A stretch of 64,000 nucleotides of DNA from Serpula lacrymans var. lacrymans S7.9 (taxonomy: Eukaryota > Basidiomycota > Agaricomycetes > Boletales > Serpulaceae): assembly GCF_000218685.1 (NCBI RefSeq), contig NW_006763298.1, forward strand, positions 878,049 through 942,048. The letters are read 5' to 3'. Positions within the stretch are counted from its first letter, which is position 1. Every line of letters starts with the position of its first letter. The position numbers were made by a program, and so were the translations under genes. This document shows, piece after piece, positions 47,161 through 57,520 of the stretch. The notes beneath the pieces are model-generated. The model was not told where the DNA came from and ran no database searches. It saw only the letters and a program-made list of their open reading frames with translations.

Positions 47161-48909
47161 TCAGCGGTAAACGACGGTGATTCCCACAAATACCGCGAAT
47201 AGCCAGGTCAAAGTGACGCTCAGGTCCGCACCTCGCACACTACCGTTTGCACCCTTGGCGCCATCTGCCACCCAATCCCGCCATGCTGATTGCATTTCCA
47301 GGATAAAGGCCTGGCCTTCAGGGCTCTGGGTGCCTTGCGAGCCGTATGAGTCTGGATTAACAACGGGGGTGAGCCAGCCATCGGAAGTGAAATGGTCAAG
47401 ACCGAGAATGGAGGAAGGGGAGGCCGGGGGTGTCGTCGATGTCGCGGAAGGAGAAGACGACGAAGACGAAGTGGGAGATGGCGTTGTTCCGAAGGAGACT
47501 TGGGCGCCAGAAGACGAAGAGAGAGCTTTTCTACATTGCTCGGCCAGCGGAAGGTGCGTGTGTACGTTCCACAGGTAGGACAGTCGGTATACTGTACTTG
47601 CTAGCAATGCCGTCGATGAAGCATCATAAAAAGTGGTATCGTTATCGGGGTAGTTTCTGAAAAGACCGTTAGAATTCTAGAAGAGATATATTTAGTAAGA
47701 TAGAAACTTAAAAATAGGACTGTGTTCAAAGGCACGAGCACGTACAAGGAGTGGGTACATTCCGCCATGAATCTCTTGTATCCAATTCGCGAGATCTTTC
47801 TGCTCGTTTGCCAGCGACTTGTCATACTGGGATCGTTGTATCGTCCCAAGCACTCGGGTCATCCCAGCTGCAGCCCATGCATTGCCTATTTAGAAGCAGC
47901 ACCAAAAAGGTTCAGAAGGCGTCAATGTTTTACGTAAAGCAAGATCATTTTACCTGTCGCCCAATGACCTTCGTCGTTGCCAGATGAACCTAGCAAAATA
48001 TGCTTCCAAAGATTATTGGCATCTGGGTCCCGCAAGTAGCTGCGATAAAGGCTGATCTGGTTATAGGCTTCGGAAACGAGTGTACGATTTTCTGTGATAA
48101 CCCCGTAGTAGGCCAAAAATGGGGGAACCATGTAAACAAAGTCACTCCTGTATAATGAGAGATTAGTTAGGCGCATATGATAGAATAACTCATGGCCCAC
48201 CATAGCTGCACCTGATCCACCCGGTGGGACAGCGCGCCGTCACTCGTCTTGGGTACATCTTGAAACAGAAAGTTTAGCTGATCCTCTGCAGCACCAGCAT
48301 AGTCCAAGCCATCCTTCTGTCCTTGACCCGTCCAGTTAGCCAACAAAACAGTGACACCTATACTCGCAGGATCCCCAGCACTGGAATCCTGGATGAGAGG
48401 TTGAGGACCTGTGATGTTGCCGTTTGAATTAGCGCGGCCCGCAACGATAGTCTTTGATATATTGAAAACGACTGAAAGGGCGTCCGTCAGATTTGAGGGC
48501 ACAGTGGATGGCGGCGGGAGCGGAGAAGAAGATAGGACCGAGAAAGTCGAAGCAGTATACTCAAGAAGGGCCTCAGCTCGAGTGCCATACTCCCAGCTAA
48601 AAGCGCGAGGAAGACGCCCGTCAATAACAGAATATTTCTGACAATAATCAAGCACAACAGAGGCTGGTAACTAAAACATATTTCACCTGTAAACAGGTAA
48701 AGGTGTCTAAGACAAGCCCCTCGCTGAATTGGTTCCAGCTTCACGGTGTCCGTCCATAACAAGGAATACATTGGAGCTTACCTATGCGAAGCTCCCTCGC
48801 CTAGACGGTCGCTGACGATTGCAAGCTGAGCCTGTGTAAGGTTCTGGGAATACACTGATCGACAAAAAGCTACAAATAGAACCACTGCGAAAACGAGGTG
48901 TGGAGACAT
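47161..48909 (-). CDS. six-hairpin (alpha/alpha)6 glycosidase, GH88/GH105-like, GPI-type
   Basis: Probably a wall- or polysaccharide-acting hydrolase of the six-hairpin clan. Seen: a signal peptide (MSPHLVFAVVLFVAFCRSVYS; ATG 48909, preferred over an upstream in-frame start because it begins the hydrophobic core). After a larger intron come SWEYGTRAEALLEY, a Ser-rich segment, LIQDSSAGDPASIGVTVLLA, ALSHRVDQVQLW, SDFVYMVPPFLAYYGV, YRSYLRDPDANNLWKH and GNDEGHWATGNAWAAAGM. The Asp/Glu-His in these last blocks are the likely catalytic surroundings. After a Ser/Thr/Pro stalk the protein ends with a hydrophobic tail (LSVTLTWLFAVFVGITVVYR), as in GPI-anchored forms. The stop TGA is at 47161-47163. 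The exact GH family (88, 105 or an unclassified fungal branch) is not certain. Confidence 0.78.
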
Positions 48910-49135
48910 GACTTGGCTGGGGACCAACCTTAAAGGCGCCTCAAAGAAGGGAGCAAGTTGTTCATTTTGACGGCCAGCCAAACATCGTAGCATGTGGAGC
49001 CGGACTCAGACATGTCTTAAAATATCAATATCACCAGTGATGCCCAGAAGTCTCATGTCATATAGTAACTGATAAGGCAGATTGCCTAAGATTCATCAAT
49101 TTTCAACTGCAACAAGAGACTGGGATTTCACTCAA

Positions 49136-49407
49136 CTACACTGCTCTCATCATAATATCAGGTGCCAAGCTCCTGAAGATATCAGTCTTTGTCCACAGGA
49201 CTGAAAACTTGTAAGTACTTACCGATCTTGGAAAGCGGCTGCAGTCGGCCCCAGTGGCGTGGGAACCTTTTTGTCGTCGTAACGACGTAAACTATGTCTC
49301 AATGCCAAGTGGTCGCTTTTCTGCAAGATAGACCTTTGCTGGTGTATGCTAGCATAAAAGCCACAACATGCCTTCTTGGGGGACTTTCGAAGTGGTATTT
49401 TGGCCAT
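49136..49407 (-). CDS. possible small two-exon gene, 74 residues
   Basis: An ATG at 49407 (MAKIPLRKSPKKACCGFYAS) opens a frame that ends in a strong donor (GATCG|GTAAGT at about 49223). A 50-nt intron ending ATCTTCAG joins it to SLAPDIMMRAV and TAG (49136-49138). The product is basic, with two adjacent Cys and no domain I recognise. Support is only the donor consensus and typical intron length, so this is a tentative call. Confidence 0.3.
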
Positions 49408-50371
49408 GCATAAAGATTCGCCAACAGATTACAACGGGGCCGCAGTGCAGGTCGAGTCTTCACGAATAGCATAAGCTATCGCAAGCATGGGACGAAGAGA
49501 TACCGCAGGTGATTGTTATCCTTGGTTTTTAGGAAACTACAGCGAATGCCCATCGTGGACATCCACTAACTCTTGTAGCGTGTTTTTTTCTCGACTTTGG
49601 TACGGTACGGACTAAAGTGTGTTGTTCCTCATAGTACTTTTCGTGACACTGCAGTCGCAGTGAAAATGGCGGGCCTTCAGAAGACATCTTGACGTCCAAT
49701 CGCTGTGGGCTGGGAGGAGACTGGAGAAAGATGAAGATTGATTCTGAGACAGTTGCAAGTATCAATCGTACACCCGGTGGTCCGAAAAAAGATCTCACAG
49801 CTTAGACTCTCAACCCTTCTGCCCCACGTCGGCCCACGATATCTAAACTTAACTTCATTACCGCTCCGCGCTGCACCTTCGTATTGCCACGAGGCGAGAA
49901 TTACACATCGCAAGTTACTTGTACTCCGACGGGTTCTGCTCTGCCCAGGTTCGTCGATACCAACTTCAAACCCACCCGTTGCTGCAATTTGCCGTTTATC
50001 TGAGTAAATTGCAGCTGGTCGTACATACGTAAGGGACTCCACCTCGTGAATCAAAATAGGTTCTGATGTGGGCTGTGGTTGTTTACGGCGCCTAACCTTC
50101 ATCTCTTACAGGAGTCTTTCGCATAAAATGTTACCATGTCCAAGTATTGGCGAGCCTTTAAAATGAAGTTGCGAAATAACAGGGACAACGAAACCGCGCT
50201 AAATGCATCCTTTCTGGTCATATAGAAGTGTTTAATTTTACCCTGGAAGGACCAACATGAGGCCTACTTCCCATTTAAAAGCAGGCATGTGCAATTAATC
50301 TCAATGCTATCGTATATATATATATACGAGTGTGGTAGTCTAGTTTACATATGTAAATGCATTATAAAACC
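49408..50371. other. intergenic; one doubtful open frame
   Basis: A minus-strand ATG frame at 49677-50102 (142 codons, starting MKVRRRKQPQP) is unrecognised and overlaps other open frames; it is not called. An AT dinucleotide run lies at 50311-50325. Confidence 0.35.
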
Positions 50372-53300
50372 TCAACCTATCAAACGAAATTGTATGACAT
50401 ATCGCTGCCCTACGAACAATTTATGAGTGTTGTCTGGATGCACCGTCACCTCCAGCTCGCCTACCATCCTCTTGACGAAGACATCCGAGTCGTCGTTCTG
50501 CTCAGCGTCCTTGGCTGCGTCCGGGTCGTGCAAGGTGTCGTTGGGTTTAGACTGAGCAAAGGGGAGCGGCACGTTGACGACGACAACGCATGAAAATCGC
50601 ATGATGATACCTCCGAACTCGTTTGGGAACGAACCCATAGGACTAAGAAGACCATCAGCCATGTTAATCTACAGAAGGCCAAAATAGATAAACAAGCTGA
50701 CTTAAACACGGTGCCCAACGCCTCGCTCAACTCCCTCACGATATTGCATGCGTCCTGCCGCATATTGACTGTGCGAGCCTCAGAACCCTTCTGCTCACCC
50801 TGAATATCAGACTTATTACCAATAACAGTCGAGTATTCCCCATCAAAAGCAAACGCCACTGGATTAACATTGATCATTTTTGACTTTGCAGTCTGAAGCT
50901 TGACATGCAAGTATAGGATCTGAGCTTCCATAAATCGCTCGAATCGCGTGGCGATGGCTGTTGAGAGGGCGCCAATGTGCTGAAACACGGGAAAGGGAGG
51001 GTTGGGTTTGGTATCGGGAGGAAGACTGCTTTCGACAGCCCCGGAGGTAATGGCTCGATGGGATGTTTGGTCTTTCCCAGCTTCTTTGGAACCCGGTGTT
51101 TGAGCATAGAGTGCTTCCTTCCGCTTCCTTGCATCAAGCCGCGTACGAGCAAGACATGCTTCGCACGTCTTCCAGCGATACTCTGTCGACGGTGGCAGTT
51201 TGGCATTACAGCGTCGTATGTTGCAAAATCGAGCATTCGCGACACTGGAGGGCGCAGTAGAAGGAATGTTCGGCGACACAGTGACGGTTTGGGATGAGGG
51301 TTCAAGCTGAGACTTCGAAACCTGAGTATCAGTTTCAAAGTGTTGTGTAATAACAAAACGATAAGCCTTGGGCATCGCTTGATATATCACTTACCGGAGC
51401 GTCTTCGAAGCGGGTCTGGGAAGTGGGTATACTGCGACCAGACATAAGTTCGGCGATAATACTAGCCTGGCGGCAGAATCCGTGAAGTTGAGACGTTAGG
51501 CAGGGGTAGCGTGACAATGCAGAGAGCACGTACTTCTTCCGTCTCTCGAGATGGAGTAGACTTGGCCACAGTATCCGTAGTCGACGGATATTCATACGTA
51601 GTTAGTGTCTCTGCCCTAGAAAGGTTGTCGTCCGATATAAGAGTACGGGGAGTAGAGTGATCTCTCGACCCAGGATGCGGTGGGCAGGCGGTAGCTGTAG
51701 CAGCACGCTCCCTTATTAGTCCTAATCTCTGTCTCTGGTAATCTCGATTATGGCGCCGACAAGCTTCGCATATTTTCCAACGGTAATCACTAGGGAGCAC
51801 AATGTGACATCTTTTAATGCCACAGACCCGGATGGGTGACTTGGAATCACCAGACTGTGAGGAAGCTAGTACAGGTAGACGAATCTTGAGCCCCGAGCCT
51901 GTCCCCTGACCAGCTCCTCTGGGAGACTTCTGCCGCCGACGAGGCTAGTACGCGCAGACGACGGTTAAGAGAGAACAAAGTTTGCGCTCGAGCTGACACT
52001 TACTTTTTCATAAGGAACGTCAGAGTCGACGTCGATCTCTGATTCGCCTTCATCTTCAGACGAAGAAAGATCGGTAAGATCGCTGTCCCATCCACTGATG
52101 CTGGCCCTGGACGTTTCCCCACAGGTAGGACTGCACTTGGACGCCGTGGGTGAAGAAGGATGAGACGCATTAACATCTTCCGACAATTCAGGAGTTTTTC
52201 TCGAAGCATCCCCAGCTGGAATCTCTGATGCTGGCACCGTTTCAGCGAGGGGAACTGTCATAACCTCCATTGTTTCCATTGTTTCATCTCCCAAATTAGG
52301 TTCAGCGTCGCTTTCAATGTGTCCCGTCTCACTGCGCACAGAACTGGAACTCCCCTCCTCCGCACGTTTTTTGATTTTTGAATCATCATCGCCCGCTGCG
52401 ACAGCCCTTGCCCCTCGAGTTTTCCAGCGCTTGACACTACAGTCCATACAGCGTTGCCAACTAGAGTCTGGAGGGACAAGTCCCGTACATTTTTCAGTCT
52501 CGCACGCGCGCTGGTGCAGGAATCAAATCGAAGGAGATCGGTCACTGCGATTTACAACGAGAGTCGAACGATTCACCTGAAGCTGTTTCTTTTTGGTTTG
52601 TAGGGTATCCAAGGGTTCCTCGAGTAACAAACCTGCGAATCCCATAGATCCCACCATAAGCTCAAGGGGAGGCTCGTGGTCGTTGGATGGTCGCGAAGGG
52701 ACACGCGTAGTTAGATGGTTTTGCTCTTCGGCCTGAGCTGAACCTGAAGAGGTGTTCTGCATGTTTGCCGTTGGAGGAGCCTAGGAAGGGAACATACAGA
52801 AGTTGATCAGTTGGACTAAACTAGTTGAACGAATATTACCTCAGGATACTGCAAGTCGAAATCCATCTCATCCTCGACATCATCCTCGAGGACGGAAGAA
52901 GGAGTGATGTTAGTATCGCTTTTTGAAGAACTTCTCTCGTTTGTCTAGTAAAAACCATCTTTGAATGTGAAGAAAGGAACTAGCAGTGTACAACACCCAC
53001 CGTCTTATTAAGCTCAAGAACGTCATAATTAGACTCACTCGATGATAATAAAGAGTCACTCCGTCTGGAAGTATTGTATGGTGGCTCCACCGGCGACGAA
53101 AACCGTGTAGCACAACGAGTACAAAATGAACCGCGATGGTCACGCAAAAGAGGTCTACCACAACTCACACTCTTACACATACGTAACGTTGTGGGGTAAG
53201 GGTTGCGGTATCGCGATTCATGCGTATGCATCACGGATGACCGACTGGCACTGGGTATCTGAAGAGTAGTCAGAATAGATAAATAACGGGAAGACGATCT

Positions 53301-54148
53301 ATATTGCGCTACCTGTAGTTGCGTCTGAGGCACAATAAGCTCGCCTCGAGAATTGAAGTGCTGCATGATAGGTGGTGATTCGAACATTGGATTAGTGGAT
53401 ATTGGAGGAATGCTCCTAGCTGAAGTCTGTGAAAGTGGTCTGTCGATATAGTATGGGGGATTATACGAATGTGACTGGGGCAATGGGCGGGGGCGAGAGC
53501 GAGAGGGTTGCGAACGAGAGCGACAAGCACCGCAAAGAACAACGGAGTCGACAGGACGATCAGAAGTTTCGACTGTAACCATGCACAAGGCGCACTGTGT
53601 ATACGTATAGACCTTCCTAACTGGAGGCCGCTGAGATCGAGCGACGTGTCGCGGCTGCGAGAAAGTCTGCAGTGGGGGAAAACGTGATTGTTAAAATTGA
53701 TCAGATCTTTCTGCACCAATGATTAAAAGGCAAAGGCAAACAAGAAATAGGTATAACAATGAAGATTGGAAGAGAATACGATCCTCGTAGATATCTGAAG
53801 ATAAATGGAAACATGTGGTTACAAAAAACTACTCACAGATTTGGGCAATGCAGAAGTTGTATCAGGTTGACGTTCCCCTAGACCGGGATGTGATTTATTT
53901 GTCTGTGTCCTGATCGAACTCACGTATTCTTGACCACGGTTTCGACATACTTCGCATACACCTCCAGCTCGGTATTGAGGCTCCATGTACGCCTCGCAAT
54001 GAGAGCAGTACCGGTGAAAGGATGAGGGATCTACAGAAGTGCCAATTGGATGGAGTCTGCGAGAACTTGACATGCTTTGCGAGAGAGAATGCGAGAGATG
54101 CCAGGACTTTGAGTCCTGGCCCATCGATGCTTCAAAAGGCTGGTCCAT
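50372..54148 (-). CDS. unrecognised protein of about 1,037 residues with six zinc-knuckle-like Cys modules
   Basis: Not assignable to a family I know. My model has ten exons: the first eight introns are phase 0 and the last is phase 2. It runs from ATG 54148 (MDQPFEASMGQD) to TGA at 50372-50374. Six modules of the form C-x(2 or 4)-C-x(12-16)-C-x2-C are spaced through it: CSHC...CEVC (near residue 48), CALC...CGAC (about 134), CKSVSC...CTRC (about 250), CETEKC...CMDC (about 413), CGIKRC...CEAC (about 616) and CNIRRC...CEAC (about 773). The last three share a Trp before the second pair, a Pro pair or Leu-Pro in the loop, and a basic region after it. Linkers are acidic or Ser/Pro-rich (DLTDLSSSEDEGESEIDVD). 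The C-terminal ~90 residues (FNPMGSFPNEFGGIIMRFSC...) look folded and contain no Cys module. It may be a nucleic-acid or protein-binding nuclear factor; this is inference. Confidence 0.72.
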
Positions 54149-54617
54149 CGATTGCAAAGACCTTACTATGCTTTAGGGACGAAGTAGACTAAACATGAGA
54201 ATCAAAAGTTAGAAAAATTTTACGGATCTAGACAGACTCACATATAAACTGGGAGGGCGTTATGACATTACATGCTCTCCAAAGGAGACCAGTACAAAAC
54301 AAGTTTAGCACGAAGGCCGTAAGCAACTTCAAGACAAAAAAAATAAAATAAGAAATTCGGATGTAGTATGCCCTTCTCCCTATTAGCAAAATGATAAAAT
54401 TTGGCACGTCACGGCGGTCGCGGTTCATTACATTGTCAAGCCACACGCGGATTACTATAGCACACATGTCGATCACGGGGGTGCTCTAATTGATCAAGTG
54501 ATAGTAAGCAAAAAGGCTGTACTGTACCAGTAGCGTATTGTGGACATAGTATTAGCATCGATAAGGCTAGCTGTCGTAAATGAAAGTAATAGTAAAAAAG
54601 GGCTGATGGGACAGTGG
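54149..54617. other. intergenic between the Cys-module gene and MAD1
   Basis: AT-rich. It holds the promoter of the Cys-module gene and the MAD1 3' flank. No gene is seen. Confidence 0.45.
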
Positions 54618-57141
54618 CTATGGATTATCACCATTCTCCCTCTTAGACTTGTCATAGCATTCCAGCGTTACACTCGCTAAAAAGCCAGGTATACATTGCT
54701 CCTGCTCGACCCAGAATCGCATTAATTGCGGTAGATCTTGTGGGCCTCCTTCACCTTGCGCAACAAGCTGCATCCGAGCGCCCTCTCCTTCAGGTGTAGA
54801 CTTTGATAATGGCTGGAACACAAACGAAGCAGAAAGGTCGTATATTGACGTTACGCGCACCTGACCGTTTGGATAAAATGCGAGCTTCAGTCCAAGGATA
54901 GAAGCGATCGTTTCTCGGAACTCGGTGCTCTTAGCGGTGAAAACCTGAGAAGCACAGTTGAAGCTGAGGAAAGAATGTATGTTTGCAGAGTTACGTACTT
55001 GTTGCAATCGCAGCAGCCGTTTCTCTTTCTGCTTCACTACATCCTCGAGCTCCTTCTTCTCTTTGTTTACAACCTCCCAGCTCTCTCTGGGGACCAACTC
55101 CTCTCCTTGACGTCTTTCTGTGGACTGATCACTTGATGCGCCATTCTCCTCCAACTCCTTCAGCCGTTTTATCAAAGCCGAATTTTCGTTCTTTAACCGG
55201 TCCATGATCTCCTGCCTAAGGTCCGACCATTGTTGTGCTGGATTATCACGGAGGCATAACACCCGCATACCAGGTGGTACATGGTTTCCTGTTCCAATCT
55301 TACCTCTCAGCTCGAACAAAGTTTGCTCTAGCTCCTCAATTCTTTCCAGGTGCTTTTCTGACACCTCTTTAGCATCTTCAAGAGCTGGCAAACAGCGTCA
55401 GAAAACTCCAAGTAAGAGAAAATCACGGGTTCCAAACCTTTTTGTGACTCTTGTATCGTGGCTTTGCGTTTTTCTATCTCCTCCATCAGGTCTTTTCGAC
55501 TCCGTTTGTTGCCCACCGTTGATGTGTCGGAATCCAGTGTATCAATGGTGATTTGCAAGGTATTATTGGCTGCCTTGTATGCTTTAAGAAGCTCACCCTG
55601 TCGCTGAAATTGTTGCAACAGAGCCTCATTCGCTTCGTTGGAGATTTCTGTCTCCTGAGAAGCCTGTTCGGCGGTGAAGCTGGCCTGATTGTAAACATGC
55701 ATGAGATATGATTGGACCCACGAAAGTGAAGATACTTACGACCAATGCCTGCAAGAATCCGACCTCTCTTTCAGCGAGCATGGTCCGCTGCTCTCGTCTT
55801 GTTACTTTCTCCTTCAATGCCTGTGCTTCCGCCTTCAGTGTGTCTATAGAGCCAATTGCTTCTGAGATACGTTGTTCAGTATCTTGAATTTCTGCCTCAC
55901 GACGACGTAGTAGTGCGACATTTGTACCATGTTCTTCATACAAACGCGCGTAGGTCAACCGCAGTGTGGACAAATTCTGAGTCACAGAAACTGGTGTCTG
56001 CGTTGGTGTACTCGTGTTATTAGCTTTGTGGGCCCTACACCACAATGACAGAAAGATTAACAACCGGACACTGAAGGCGATTTAGAAACACGCACCATTC
56101 TTCCCTTTCTCGTCGTGCTGCTTCTACTTGGGCTTCCAGTTTGACGATCTTCTCTCTCAACTCCTCCATAACTGAAACTTTGCGCTCCAAGCCTCGTTTT
56201 TCCTCTCTCAAAACTTCAATACTTGCATGTCGTTCTCTCAAGACAGTGACTTCCGCAGTAAGTTTAGAATTAGCACTTTCCAGTGACCGGAGATACTCTG
56301 CTTGGCGACTCAACTCCTCTCTCACAACTCCCCAAGTCTCGTCTTCCACGTTTTTTCTCGTGAATGTTTCTTGCGTTACACTGGCTCGCTCAACCTGGTC
56401 CTGTAGATCTTGGATAGTGACACTGCGCTCGTTGGCAATGCGCTTGAACTCTGAGAGTTCTTCCTCGAGAACAGAAGATTGTCGAGAGAATGTTATTAGC
56501 TGAGATTTCTGAGAGGCAATGGTTTGAGACGTGGATCGAGAGAGGGATGAGTGCGCTTCTTCGAGATCGGCATATTGCTCGCGAAGAGTGGAGAGTGCGT
56601 TACGAGTAGCACGAAGATCGGCATCAACCTTCCTCTGTCATATTACTCCCATTAGACATTGGGCGCGAAACACGCTATAGTCGACAAGCATGAACACGCA
56701 CTTTTTCCTCCTCCCTCTCCTCCCTCTCCTTTTCTTTCTCTTCGCGTTCTTCTTTCTCCCTGTCCGCAAAAAAGCGTCTGTCACGCTCCAGCCTATCTAT
56801 CTGTATGTCTTTGTCCCGTACTTTTGTTTCCAGTTCCATCTTGGCTGTCTGGGCGGCAAGAAGCTGGCGTTCGAGAGATGCGTGTGCCATGTGTGAAGTG
56901 AATACCTGAGCGCGTTGTTGACGTTTGGCAGCTGAATGTTGTGGATCTGAGAATTTATATCGATCAATAGAATGGACATCATACGTCGTAATATAGCGCT
57001 TGACTACCATGACATACCTCGTTCCAATTCTGCCATCAAAGAATCTCTCTTTGCTGGAGCGGCTCTCGAGGAAGACATGAGGCTCTTTGACAAGGACGAT
57101 GGAGGGGTGGAAAATGAGCTACTGCCTTCCCTCGAAGACAT
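54618..57141 (-). CDS. mad1: spindle assembly checkpoint protein MAD1
   Basis: MAD1 recruits MAD2 to unattached kinetochores. Seen: start ATG at 57141 (MSSREGSSSFSTPPSSLSKS), then nearly continuous coiled coil (for example ERQLLAAQTAKMELETKVRD, EEREEKEKEREEREEEK, EELREKIVKLEAQVEAARRE). The diagnostic stretch PPGMRVLCLRDNPAQQW resembles the MAD1 R-V-L-x-L-R-x-N-P motif. MDRLKNENSALIKRL could hold the RLK (Bub1-binding) element. The globular C-terminal domain reads STEFRETIASILGLKLAFYP, NGQVRVTSIYDLSASFVF and ends KRENGDNP with TAG (54618-54620). About seven introns, roughly 720-740 residues. An ACGCGT box lies 83 bp upstream of the start. Identity is secure from the C-terminal domain. Confidence 0.9.
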
Positions 57142-57223
57142 GGCTTAACAATTCTTTGACGAGTGTCGCCTAGACCAAGCAAGGCCGGTTACATGAAAGC
57201 CACCAAACTGCAATGAATGTTCC

Positions 57224-57229
57224 ACGCGT
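57224..57229. promoter_or_regulatory. MCB (ACGCGT) upstream of MAD1
   Basis: ACGCGT sits inside CCACGCGTCGTGG, with arms CCACG and CGTGG, 83 bp upstream of the MAD1 ATG. It parallels the MCB cluster in front of SMC2. Cell-cycle control is inferred. Confidence 0.45.
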
Positions 57230-57520
57230 CGTGGCTGTGCCATGTACTAGACAAGTCTCACTGGCGCTTAGTTTCTCGAATGCATTTTACTGTTGTTAAA
57301 ATTCATGCAGGAATACAAGCTGTATGGTCAAATATATCTAGTAATTACGGTACAACGGTTGGGAAAAAAATGAAAAGGCGAATGAGTGATGAAATACTAT
57401 CTAGAAGTCCAAGCACTGACTTGAGCCTTCCGCCAAAAACGCATGGGGCATGTTTCGCTAGCGATCCATCTCGCGATACCTCTTCTCATCTCTACTTACT
57501 ACCACTACTCTTATCCAAGA

